This document shows, one piece after another, positions 1 through 7,286 of a DNA stretch of 13,757 bases. The notes beneath the pieces are model-generated. The model saw only the letters and a program-made list of their open reading frames with translations, was not told the DNA's origin and searched no databases. The translations under genes were made by a program, and so were the position numbers. Position 1 is the first letter of the stretch. The number at the start of each line of letters is the position of its first letter. The stretch lies in contig DJQK01000057.1 in NCBI GenBank assembly GCA_002437575.1, positions 1 through 13,757 on the forward strand, in the 5' to 3' direction. This DNA comes from Clostridiales bacterium UBA6388. Lineage in GTDB: Bacteria > Bacillota > Clostridia > Oscillospirales > Oscillospiraceae.

Positions 1-1986
1 AACAGCCTCTGCGCCGTCGGCGGCACGATCAACGAAGACGACCACGTGTTCGGCCTGTCCGCAGCGATCAAATACGGCGGCGACTACGTCCCGGCCAACC
101 AGGCCGTCATCCACCAGTACGCGCGGGAAATGATGACCGGCTGCGGCAAAATGATCCTCGGCTCAGACAGCCACACGCGCTATGGTGCGCTCGGCACGAT
201 GGGCGTCGGCGAAGGCGGGCCGGAGCTTGTCAAGCAGCTGCTCAAAAACACGTACGATTTGGCAAGCCCGCAGGTCGTGCTTGTCTGGCTGACAGGAGAC
301 GTTCCCCACGGCGTGGGGCCGCACGATGTGGCCATCGCCCTTTGCGGCGCAACGTATAAAAACGGCTTCGTCAAAAATAAAATTTTGGAATTCGCGGGCC
401 CCGGCGTCAAAAAGCTCCCGATGGATTTTCGCATCGGCATCGACGTGATGACGACCGAGACCGCGTGCCTCAGCTCCATCTGGGAAACGGACGAAAAAGT
501 TGCGGAATACCTCAAAATCCACGGCCGCGCCGATGCTTACAAGGCGCTTCGCGTGGAAGACGGCGCGTATTATGACGCGTGCATCGAAATTGACCTCGGA
601 AAACTCGAGCCGATGGCGGCGCTTCCGTTCCATCCGTCCGAGGCTGTGACGCTGCGCGAGCTCATCACGAACCCCGGCGATCATCTGCGCGAGGTCGAGC
701 TTCGTGCAAAAGAGCAGTTCGGCGGCAAGGCAGAGCTCCATCTGACGCAAAAAATCGTAAACGGCAGGCTCACGGTCGATCAAGGCATCATCGCAGGCTG
801 CTCGGGCGGTATGTACGATAATATCGCCGAGGCCGCGTCCATTCTAAACGGCTTTGATGTCGGCTGCGGAGACTTTTCGCTGAGCGTCTATCCGCCGTCG
901 ATCCCGGTCAACCTCGAGCTGCTCCAAAACGGCGTGCAGCAGCAGCTTTTGGAAGCGGGCGCACTGTTTAAGCCCTGCTTCTGCGGCCCGTGCTTCGGTG
1001 CGGGAGACGTTCCGGCCAACAACGCCCTTTCCATCCGCCACACGACGAGAAACTTCCCGAACCGCGAGGGCTCCAAGCCCGGAAACGGCCAGCTGGCGGG
1101 CGTGATCTTAATGGACGCACGGTCGATCGCCGCAACGGCCCGGAACCACGGCGTTCTGACGTCGGCAGCCGACATCGCCTACGACGCGCCGAAGGCCGTG
1201 ACCAGAACGTTTGACGCGGCGGTCTACCAAAAGCGCTGCTACTTCGGCGCCGGAAAGCCGCAGCCGGGGCACGCGCTGAAGTTCGGCCCGAACATCACCG
1301 AATGGCCGAAAATTCCGGCGCTTTCCGACAATCTTCTCATGCAGGTCGCGTCCGTTCTGCGCGATCCTGTGACCACGACGGACGAGCTTATCCCCTCCGG
1401 CGAAACGTCCTCGTACCGCTCGAACCCCTTGAAGCTTGCAACGTTCGCACTTTCGCGCCGCGACCCGGAGTACGTCACAAGAGCCAACGCGACGAAGGCT
1501 CTGGAAGCCGCAAGAGCCGACGGTCTCGTGCCGCCGGAATTGGAGACAGTTCTTTCGAAGCTCGGCTTGTCCAGGGAAGACGCAAAGACGATGCAGCTCG
1601 GCTCGGTCATCTTCGCCAACAAGCCCGGAGACGGCTCGGCTCGAGAGCAGGCCGCGTCGTGCCAGCGCGTTCTCGGCGGCTGCGCGAATATCTGCTACGA
1701 ATTTGCGACGAAGCGCTACCGCTCGAACTGCGTCAACTGGGGAATGCTGCCGTTCACGCTGGATAAGGACGCGGAATTCCCGCTTGCGCCCGGTGATTTT
1801 CTCTACGTGCCGGACGTGAAGCGAAAGGTGGAAGCCGGAGACGAGGTCTTCCCCGCCAAGGCGCTTCGTGCGGACGGCTCGACGGTCGATCTGACCCTTA
1901 ATCTTAAAAACACCTCGGCGGAGGAACGCGAGCTGCTGCTGCGCGGCTGCCTCATGAACCACTACGCCGCGCAGAACAGGGAGTAA
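1..1986 (+). CDS. Aconitase/YbhJ-family hydratase, 5' end outside window
   Basis: The frame is open from base 1 (visible start Asn-Ser-Leu-Cys), so the gene begins upstream; the GTG at 46 is not the start. About 661 residues are visible, against roughly 750 in E. coli YbhJ, so about 90-100 are missing. Family marks: GSDSHTRYGALGTMGVGEGG near the visible N-terminus, and three candidate [4Fe-4S] ligand cysteines, one in GCSGG (codon at 799) and two in CGPC (codons at 982 and 991). These correspond to the cluster cysteines of aconitase. The C-terminal swivel-type domain carries the RSNCVNWGMLPF stretch. Expected role: cytoplasmic citrate/isocitrate-type hydro-lyase. The next gene, isocitrate dehydrogenase, starts 4 bases after the stop, which supports a true aconitase role in 2-oxoglutarate/glutamate synthesis. 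Substrate is not proven, since YbhJ-type proteins are poorly characterised. Confidence 0.88.
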   Translation, partial: NSLCAVGGTINEDDHVFGLSAAIKYGGDYVPANQAVIHQYAREMMTGCGKMILGSDSHTRYGALGTMGVGEGGPELVKQLLKNTYDLASPQVVLVWLTGDVPHGVGPHDVAIALCGATYKNGFVKNKILEFAGPGVKKLPMDFRIGIDVMTTETACLSSIWETDEKVAEYLKIHGRADAYKALRVEDGAYYDACIEIDLGKLEPMAALPFHPSEAVTLRELITNPGDHLREVELRAKEQFGGKAELHLTQKIVNGRLTVDQGIIAGCSGGMYDNIAEAASILNGFDVGCGDFSLSVYPPSIPVNLELLQNGVQQQLLEAGALFKPCFCGPCFGAGDVPANNALSIRHTTRNFPNREGSKPGNGQLAGVILMDARSIAATARNHGVLTSAADIAYDAPKAVTRTFDAAVYQKRCYFGAGKPQPGHALKFGPNITEWPKIPALSDNLLMQVASVLRDPVTTTDELIPSGETSSYRSNPLKLATFALSRRDPEYVTRANATKALEAARADGLVPPELETVLSKLGLSREDAKTMQLGSVIFANKPGDGSAREQAASCQRVLGGCANICYEFATKRYRSNCVNWGMLPFTLDKDAEFPLAPGDFLYVPDVKRKVEAGDEVFPAKALRADGSTVDLTLNLKNTSAEERELLLRGCLMNHYAAQNRE

Positions 1987-1990
1987 CGCT

Positions 1991-3211
1991 ATGGAAAAAA
2001 TCAAAATGACAAACGCCATCGCAGAGCTCGACGGCGATGAAATGACGCACGTTCTGTGGGGTATGATCAAAGACGAGCTGATTCTTCCCTTCGTCGACCT
2101 CAAGACGGAGTATTTCGATCTTTCCATCCAGAACCGCGACGCGACCGAGGACGCCGTGACCGTAGAGGCTGCCGAAGCCATCCGCCGTCTGCACGTGGGC
2201 GTCAAGTGCGCGACCATCACGCCGAATTTGCAGCGGCAGGAAGAATACCATCTCAAAAAGCTCTGGAAGTCCCCGAACGCGACCATCCGCGCCATGCTCG
2301 ACGGCACGGTCTTCCGCACGCCGATCTTGATCTCCAAGGTCAAACCCGTCGTGTCCTGCTGGAAAAAGCCCATCACCATCGCGCGGCACGCCTACGGCGA
2401 TCTTTACAAGGCTGTGGAGTACCGCGTCCCCGGCCCCGGAAAAGCAGAGCTCGTCTTCACGGACGAAAACGGCGTCGAGCTCTCGCGGCAGACGGTTTAT
2501 GATTTCAAGGGCCCCGGCGTCGTGCAGGCGATGCACAACAAGGACGACTCGATCGTATCGTTTGCCCGCTGCTGCTTTACCTACGCGCTCTCCGTGAAGC
2601 AGGACGTGTGGTTCTCCTCCAAGGACACGATCTCCAAGGACTACGACCAGACGTTTAAGCTCCTGTTCCAGAAGGTCTTTGACGAAGAATTCAAGGACGC
2701 GTTCGAAAAAGCGGGCCTTTCTTACCGCTACGCCCTCATCGACGACGTAGCTGCAAAAGTCATCCGCTCGGAAGGCGGCATGATCTGGGCCTGCAAGAAC
2801 TACGACGGAGACGTGATGAGCGATCTCATCGCCGCCGCGTCCGGTAGTCTTCCGATGATGACGAGCGTGCTCGTCTCGCCGGACGGAAATTACGAGTACG
2901 AGGCCGCGCACGGAACGGTCGTTGCACACTACCATCTCTGGCGCGAGGGAAAGCCCGTCTCTACCAATCCCCTTGCGACAATTGCCGCATGGGCAGGCGC
3001 TCTTCACAAGCGCGGCGAGCTCGACGGAAATGAACCGCTCATGCGCTTTGCCGACTGCCTGAATAAAGCCGGGATCGACGTTTTCGAGGAAGGCTACCTC
3101 TCAGAGGATCTCGCCGTGCTGTGCGACCCCAAGGATCTCAAGGAAATGCCCGAAAACGGCAAGCTCCTGCGCCTGATCCGAAAAAGACTCGAAGAACTTT
3201 TATCTGCATAA
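1991..3211 (+). CDS. icd: Isocitrate dehydrogenase, eukaryotic-like (type II) homodimeric family
   Basis: Oxidative decarboxylation of isocitrate to 2-oxoglutarate in the cytoplasm. 406 aa, normal length for the family. The substrate site is intact: KSPNATIR (93-100), R109, R132 in ARHAYGD, and metal ligands matching D251, D274 and D278 around the ACKNYDGDV segment (267-275). The ribosome site (GGAG) overlaps the stop region of the upstream hydratase gene, so the two are one operon, and a terminator follows directly. Oddity: residues that contact the NADP 2'-phosphate region in human IDH1 differ here. The Arg of the HGTVTRHYR motif (R314 in human) is Ala312, with His313 kept; human Q257 and K260 align with K256 and R259. 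NADP use is therefore not safe to assume. The family call is very secure; the cofactor is open. Confidence 0.95.
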   Translation: MEKIKMTNAIAELDGDEMTHVLWGMIKDELILPFVDLKTEYFDLSIQNRDATEDAVTVEAAEAIRRLHVGVKCATITPNLQRQEEYHLKKLWKSPNATIRAMLDGTVFRTPILISKVKPVVSCWKKPITIARHAYGDLYKAVEYRVPGPGKAELVFTDENGVELSRQTVYDFKGPGVVQAMHNKDDSIVSFARCCFTYALSVKQDVWFSSKDTISKDYDQTFKLLFQKVFDEEFKDAFEKAGLSYRYALIDDVAAKVIRSEGGMIWACKNYDGDVMSDLIAAASGSLPMMTSVLVSPDGNYEYEAAHGTVVAHYHLWREGKPVSTNPLATIAAWAGALHKRGELDGNEPLMRFADCLNKAGIDVFEEGYLSEDLAVLCDPKDLKEMPENGKLLRLIRKRLEELLSA

Positions 3212-3218
3212 CCAGCAA

Positions 3219-3247
3219 GGGACGGCTCAAAGAGCCGTTCCTTTTTT
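3219..3247 (+). terminator. Rho-independent terminator of the hydratase-icd operon
   Basis: Ten-pair stem (arms 3219-3228 and 3232-3241, one G-T pair), AAA loop, then six T (3242-3247). It begins 8 bases after the icd stop codon. Confidence 0.9.
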
Positions 3248-3286
3248 GCGTCAAAATCTTAAAAATTCAGAATCCGGCGCAAAAGA

Positions 3287-3315
3287 TTGATTCTTTCCGC
3301 AAAATATGATAAAAT
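3287..3315 (+). promoter_or_regulatory. Promoter of the phosphodiester glycosidase gene
   Basis: TTGATT at 3287, 17-base spacer, TAAAAT at 3310-3315 with an extended -10 TG at 3307. It sits between the upstream terminator and the next gene; the ribosome site GGAGAG (3359-3364) is 5 bases before the ATG at 3370. Confidence 0.7.
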
Positions 3316-3369
3316 GACAAGGTCTATGCAATAGGAAAGAAATTCAACGTCCGTATTTGGAGAGATGTT

Positions 3370-4791
3370 ATGTCGCAAATGAAACTGTTTGGCAACTCCC
3401 GTACCGCCGCTCGTGTCGCGGGCCGCAGAAAGGCCGGCGAAGCTTCGCAGCAGTCCGTGGACGCACCAAAGGAACAAGTCAAAAAGCAGAAGGTCAAAAA
3501 GCCCTTGAAGGTCCTCGCCATCTGGCTGACCGTGATCTTGTGTCTCGAGGGTCTTTACTTCTTCTGCTGCTACACGCAGAACGCTTTCGTCTCAAAATGG
3601 CGCACGATCTATGTCCAGACCGCGATGTCCACCATGCGCCACCAGTGGATGGCAACATACCTGCTTCCCGAGTCGGTCGTGAACGACGTCATGCAGAAGC
3701 GGGCCGAGGCCAACGAGCGTCTCGGAGACAAGGAAAGCTCCTGGGGCAAGACGGAGACGGACGCTTCTTCCACCGAGCCTGTGCAGCCTGCAGAGCCGGA
3801 GATCAAGCCCATCGACACCACCGTCACGGAGATGGAGACCGAAACATTGAGCCCCGAAGACGAGCAGGCGCTTGCCAAAGAGGCGTTCTATGAGATGTTC
3901 TGGGAGCTTGACCAGACGACGATGGAGGCCTACGTCGAGCAAAACCCGTCCGTTCTCGACAACGGCTGGGAGAACATCAACATCAACGAAGCGGGGCTCG
4001 ACGATAACGGCACGTCCATCATGACTACGATGGGAGAGCAGGTCCTCGCCATCAACGCAAAAGAGGAAATTCTGCTCGTCCGCGTCGAAGGCTCCGGCTA
4101 CCGCGGCGTTCTGGCCATCGCCAAGGACCCGGCGCGGCTGAACGTCGAAAATTCCTCCGGCGTCGGCCAGTTCGGCCAGCTCACCGGAACGATCGCCGAG
4201 GCGCACAACGGCATTCTGGCCACGACCTGCTCGGGCTTTATCGACATTGACAATCAGGGCAACTGGGGCAACGGCAACGGCGGCCTGATCGCGGGCTACG
4301 CGATGTCGAACGGCCACGGCTACGGCACGCACTATGTCTCGAACCCGAACTTCCAGTACTACCGGCTGGAGATCCATACCGACAACCTCATCTACATCAA
4401 AAAGGTCGACAAGGAAGTTAGCGAGGACTGCCGCGACGCGACCGAGTTCCAGCCGCCCATCATCATCGACGGCGAGGTGCTCGAGAGCGACTACTGGGTC
4501 GAGCTCAATCCCCGCGTGTGCATCGGCCAGTCGGATAAATACGAAATGCTGCTGCTCGCCATCGAAGGCCGCATTTACACCGAGGGCATTCTCGGAACCG
4601 ACGTCAACGAGTGCGCGAAGATCTTACAGCGCCACAACGCCGTGCAGGCCATGAATGTCGACGGCGGCACGAGCGCCATGATGTGGTACGACGGCGAGTA
4701 CGTCATCCGCGGCTCCAACCCGCAGACGCGCTACACCGGTTCGCGCCCTGTCCCCAACGCGTTCGTCTATCATCGGATCGAGGAAGAATAA
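3370..4791 (+). CDS. Membrane-anchored phosphodiester glycosidase (NAGPA-like domain) protein
   Basis: 473 aa. A basic cytoplasmic N-terminus (1-46) precedes one transmembrane segment (about 47-68), then a linker rich in acidic residues (about 110-175) and a C-terminal NAGPA-type domain. The C-terminal signature is clear: NVDGGTSAMMWYDG followed by RGSNP and SRPVPNAFVYH, with NPRVCIGQ and LLLAIEGR upstream, as in exopolysaccharide or N-acetylglucosamine-1-phosphodiester glycosidase families. Topology places the catalytic domain outside the cell, so a role in cell-wall or surface-polymer phosphodiester hydrolysis is inferred; the substrate is unknown. Single-gene unit: own promoter at 3287-3315, GGAGAG ribosome site, and no T-tailed terminator downstream, only the inverted-repeat element at 4802-4930. 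A start at the Met codon 3379 is possible but poorly spaced. Confidence 0.85.
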   Translation: MSQMKLFGNSRTAARVAGRRKAGEASQQSVDAPKEQVKKQKVKKPLKVLAIWLTVILCLEGLYFFCCYTQNAFVSKWRTIYVQTAMSTMRHQWMATYLLPESVVNDVMQKRAEANERLGDKESSWGKTETDASSTEPVQPAEPEIKPIDTTVTEMETETLSPEDEQALAKEAFYEMFWELDQTTMEAYVEQNPSVLDNGWENININEAGLDDNGTSIMTTMGEQVLAINAKEEILLVRVEGSGYRGVLAIAKDPARLNVENSSGVGQFGQLTGTIAEAHNGILATTCSGFIDIDNQGNWGNGNGGLIAGYAMSNGHGYGTHYVSNPNFQYYRLEIHTDNLIYIKKVDKEVSEDCRDATEFQPPIIIDGEVLESDYWVELNPRVCIGQSDKYEMLLLAIEGRIYTEGILGTDVNECAKILQRHNAVQAMNVDGGTSAMMWYDGEYVIRGSNPQTRYTGSRPVPNAFVYHRIEEE

Positions 4792-4801
4792 CAAAACCAT
4801 T

Positions 4802-4930
4802 CGTAGGGGCCGATGTCTTGTCAAGAGCAAGATAGCCTACATCGCCCCGGCAGACGGCAGAATCAAAACGCGTAAATCTGCGGCAAATTCGTTGATGCCC
4901 AAAGGGCCGATGTGGGCATCGGCCCCTACG
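4802..4930. repeat. Non-coding inverted-repeat (MITE-like) element
   Basis: Perfect 14-bp terminal inverted repeats: CGTAGGGGCCGATG (4802-4815) and CATCGGCCCCTACG (4917-4930). Inside are two sub-hairpins: 4806-4816 with 4839-4848 (one bulged base), and GGGCCGATG (4904-4912) with CATCGGCCC (4917-4925). No ORF lies inside. GTAGGGGC/GCCCCTAC-ended intergenic repeats are, from general knowledge, common in gut Clostridia. No clear target-site duplication is visible. It lies between two convergent genes and could also fold in read-through mRNA. Confidence 0.65.
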
Positions 4931-4950
4931 CAAATATAGGAATTTCGACA

Positions 4951-4983
4951 CAAGAAAAGGCCCGCTGCAATGCAGCGGGCCTT
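4951..4983 (-). terminator. Terminator of the PAP2 phosphatase gene
   Basis: Stem arms 4957-4969 and 4971-4983, nominally 13 pairs with a tight apex. On the minus strand it is followed by a T-rich tail (complement of 4951-4958). It lies 5 bases past the PAP2 stop codon. Confidence 0.85.
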
Positions 4984-4988
4984 CCTGA

Positions 4989-5921
4989 TTATTCGGGGTC
5001 GTATTGCTGTTCTTCGCGTTCGGAGATGAGGTCCCAGACGAACTGGAAGAACTTTTTGTTGAAGTAGAACAGGTACACGCCGAGAACGGTGAGCCCCAGC
5101 GTCACGAGCCAGGCAAACGTCACGTCGGTCAAAAAGTGCGCGCCCATCATGACTCTGGAGAACGCGACGACCGCCGTCCATAGACAGCCCAGAAGCCCCA
5201 GCCGCTTCTCCTTTCCGCGAAAGCGCCTGGAAACGGTGGGAAGCAGCGAAACGAGCATCGCGCACGCCGCGCACGCCGTGTGGCCCGAGGGGAACGAACG
5301 AAATTCGTCCGACGAAACGCCTTCGGCAACCAGCTGCTTTTTGAGGGCGCTTCCGGCCTTCCACCACGGGGTAAAATAGCTGGCGTTGCCGGTCGAGGCG
5401 ATCAGGCGCATTCTCGCTCTTCCCCATGGGACCTTGATGATGTTGATGAGCAGCATCGTCCCCACGCAGACAAAGACGAGGGTCAGTACAAAGCGGATGA
5501 CCGTCTTTCCCTGCGCCCCGGCGGTGACCAGCAGCAAAGCGGCCGAGCACAGTGCGGCAAAAAACACCGTCACCAGAAGCGGCACCCACGACGGCATCGC
5601 GGGGACATTGTCCGTCGCCTCATGCACCGACAGGAAAATCCCGCCGAAAACCAGGCCAGCCGCGCCGATCAGAAACAGCACGTTCCAGTCCCGCCGCAAA
5701 CAGCCTCTGTGCCGGAACAGCAGAACGCCCGCGCAGATCAGCGCCAGAAACGCCGGAAGCTCGCCGAAGGCCGCAAAAAACTGCCCGAAGCTGCTTTCTT
5801 TTCCGGGGTACAGGACGCTGGAAATTTCAAAATCGTAGATAGAGCCGAGTATCATCAGCGCAAGCAGCAGGACGAACAAAAGCCGTGCGCTGCGGGTGTA
5901 GGAACGTTTGAGCTGTTTCAT
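4989..5921 (-). CDS. PAP2-family integral membrane phosphatase
   Basis: 310 aa with about six hydrophobic helices (roughly 13-27, 56-69, 81-97, 113-132, 143-162, 268-286 plus one near 241-254). The three PAP2 catalytic motifs are in order: motif 1 K163-x6-R170, motif 2 PSGH (211-214), and motif 3 SRVMMGAHFLTD (S255, R256, H262, D266). Motif 1 has Met171 where the consensus RP has Pro; the catalytic Arg is present, so activity is plausible. Expected role: lipid-phosphate or undecaprenyl-pyrophosphate type dephosphorylation at the membrane; the exact substrate is not readable. The start is set by an AGGAAAGGA region just upstream on the minus strand. It has its own promoter and terminator, and is divergent from the FliB-like gene. 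Confidence 0.88.
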   Translation of the reverse strand: MKQLKRSYTRSARLLFVLLLALMILGSIYDFEISSVLYPGKESSFGQFFAAFGELPAFLALICAGVLLFRHRGCLRRDWNVLFLIGAAGLVFGGIFLSVHEATDNVPAMPSWVPLLVTVFFAALCSAALLLVTAGAQGKTVIRFVLTLVFVCVGTMLLINIIKVPWGRARMRLIASTGNASYFTPWWKAGSALKKQLVAEGVSSDEFRSFPSGHTACAACAMLVSLLPTVSRRFRGKEKRLGLLGCLWTAVVAFSRVMMGAHFLTDVTFAWLVTLGLTVLGVYLFYFNKKFFQFVWDLISEREEQQYDPE

Positions 5922-5984
5922 AAGGAGTCCTTTCCTGAATCATCTATTTGCAACAGAATCCTCTGTTTTCATGCGTGCCGGACT

Positions 5985-6013
5985 AGTATATCATAATTAT
6001 GTAACCTTGGCAA
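5985..6013 (-). promoter_or_regulatory. Promoter of the PAP2 gene
   Basis: Minus-strand TTGCCA (complement of 6008-6013), 17-base spacer, TATACT (complement of 5985-5990) with an extended -10 TG. Its -35 box directly abuts that of the opposite promoter. Confidence 0.7.
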
Positions 6014-6043
6014 TTGACGAATTTGCATGAATCGTGGTATCAT
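6014..6043 (+). promoter_or_regulatory. Promoter of the FliB-like gene
   Basis: TTGACG (6014-6019), 18-base spacer, TATCAT (6038-6043) with TG at 6035. The transcript would carry a short leader with a GAGGGA ribosome site before ATG 6068. Confidence 0.72.
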
Positions 6044-6067
6044 CTTTTGGAGAAATGAGGGATAACC

Positions 6068-7153
6068 ATGAAAATCTATGAACCCGATCACGCTTCAAAG
6101 TTCCGGTGTCTGGCGGGCGCGTGTCCGGACACGTGCTGCAAGGACTGGGAAATTATTATTGACGACGAGACGCTTCAAAAATACCGCGCTCTTCCCGGCG
6201 CATTCGGAGACGAGGTGCGCGCCGCTTTGACCACAAACGAGGAAGGCGACACACAGTTCTGCCTGCAAAACGGCCACTGCCCGCTGGTAAGCGCAGACGG
6301 CCTTTGCAGGATCCAGCTGGCTTACGGTGAAGAGGCGCTGTGCAATACCTGCCGGGTGCATCCGCGCTTCTGGGAGGAATACGGCGCTGTGAAGGAGCTT
6401 ACCTTGAGCATTTCCTGCCCCGCGGCGGCAAAGCTTCTGCTCACGCACGACGGCCCGGTCACCTTCACCGTCCGCGAAGACGGTACGCCGGTCTCCGGCT
6501 GCAACGACTTGGACCCCGCGCTGTATCTGACGCTTCGAAACGCGCGTGAGACCGCCATCGCGATCGCCCAGGACCGCAGCCTTTCTATCCCCGACCGGCT
6601 GTCATTGGAGCTGCTGCTTGCCGCGAGGCTGCAAACGCTGCTCGACGAAAAAGCCTACGCCAGATCGGATGGGCTTCTTGCGCGGTTTTCTGCGCCGGAA
6701 CGCTGTAAGCGCGAGCTTTCAAGGGCAAAACGGCTGCGCGCGAAAAAGAGCAGATTCTTCCCCTGCTGGCTCTTGCTCAACAACATGGAGCACCTGACGC
6801 AGGACTTCCCACGGCTGTTAGACGCCTTCCCTGCCCGCGAACCGACTCCGCCGTTTGACGAAGCGTTCGCAGATGCCTTCGAGCACCTGACGGTCTATTT
6901 CCTCTGGCGCTGGTTTTTGAAGGCGAGCGTCGACGGAAGGCTTCTTTCGCGCGTGGAGGCGTGCGTGTTTCACGTTCTTTGCATCGCGGCGCTCTTTTCC
7001 GCGCAGGAAACGCGGGATTTGGAGGCGCTAACGCGTCTTTCCGGCCTTTACAGCAAGGAGGTCGAGCACTCGGAGGAAAATCTTCGCCTGCTTTCGCGGG
7101 TTTTCGAGCGCGGGACGCTGAAGCTCTCGGCGCTTCTGCGGCTTCTTCGGTAA
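6068..7153 (+). CDS. Flagellin lysine-N-methylase (FliB)-like cysteine-rich protein
   Basis: 361 aa. The N-terminal signature is typical of the FliB family: C14-x4-C19-x3-C23-C24-x2-W27, followed by C65, C71 (CPL), C80 (GLC), C92/C95 (LCNTCRVHPRF) and C117. In Salmonella FliB, cysteines of this kind hold a [4Fe-4S] cluster used in methyl transfer to flagellin lysines. The C-terminal half is helical and poorly conserved. No flagellar gene is present in this window, so the substrate may be another protein; many clostridial genomes carry such solitary homologues. Start ATG 6068 has a GAGGGA ribosome site about 7 bases upstream and its own promoter. No terminator follows except possibly the palindrome at 7233-7265. 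Family assignment is firm; function is tentative. Confidence 0.82.
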   Translation: MKIYEPDHASKFRCLAGACPDTCCKDWEIIIDDETLQKYRALPGAFGDEVRAALTTNEEGDTQFCLQNGHCPLVSADGLCRIQLAYGEEALCNTCRVHPRFWEEYGAVKELTLSISCPAAAKLLLTHDGPVTFTVREDGTPVSGCNDLDPALYLTLRNARETAIAIAQDRSLSIPDRLSLELLLAARLQTLLDEKAYARSDGLLARFSAPERCKRELSRAKRLRAKKSRFFPCWLLLNNMEHLTQDFPRLLDAFPAREPTPPFDEAFADAFEHLTVYFLWRWFLKASVDGRLLSRVEACVFHVLCIAALFSAQETRDLEALTRLSGLYSKEVEHSEENLRLLSRVFERGTLKLSALLRLLR

Positions 7154-7204
7154 ACTGCACAAAAATTATCGCCGCTTTTTCTATCCTTTGTGCATCCTTG
7201 CGGC

Positions 7205-7232
7205 TTGCGTTTTCTGAAAATTCTGATAAAAT
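7205..7232 (+). promoter_or_regulatory. Promoter of the marR-ABC operon
   Basis: TTGCGT (7205-7210), 16-base spacer, TAAAAT (7227-7232) with extended -10 TG at 7224. The -10 ends exactly where the palindromic operator begins. Confidence 0.65.
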
Positions 7233-7265
7233 GTAGCATACTACGTAATATACGTCGTATGCTAC
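7233..7265. promoter_or_regulatory. 33-bp palindromic operator, likely MarR autoregulation site
   Basis: Near-perfect palindrome centred on 7249: GTAGCATAC (7233-7241) pairs with GTATGCTAC (7257-7265), and ACGTA (7243-7247) with TACGT (7251-7255). Only one internal mismatch (7242/7256) interrupts the arms. It begins just after the -10 and covers the expected start of transcription, 5' to a MarR gene. Six T follow (7266-7271), so as RNA it could also act as a weak terminator for the FliB-like gene upstream. Confidence 0.75.
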
Positions 7266-7273
7266 TTTTTTAT

Positions 7274-7279
7274 GGAGGT
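7274..7279 (+). promoter_or_regulatory. Ribosome site that fixes the marR start at GTG 7287
   Basis: GGAGGT lies 7 bases before GTG 7287. The upstream in-frame ATG at 7272 overlaps this site and has none of its own. Confidence 0.85.
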
Positions 7280-7286
7280 GTGTCCC

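Noticed and set aside
1108..2379. Minus-strand open frame of 423 codons across the hydratase/icd junction, and 1952-3007
   Set aside because: Antisense shadows of two genes with clear family motifs; the open frames come from high G+C codon usage.
5280..5996. Plus-strand open frame opposite the PAP2 gene
   Set aside because: Shadow frame without motifs; it runs through the PAP2 start and promoter.
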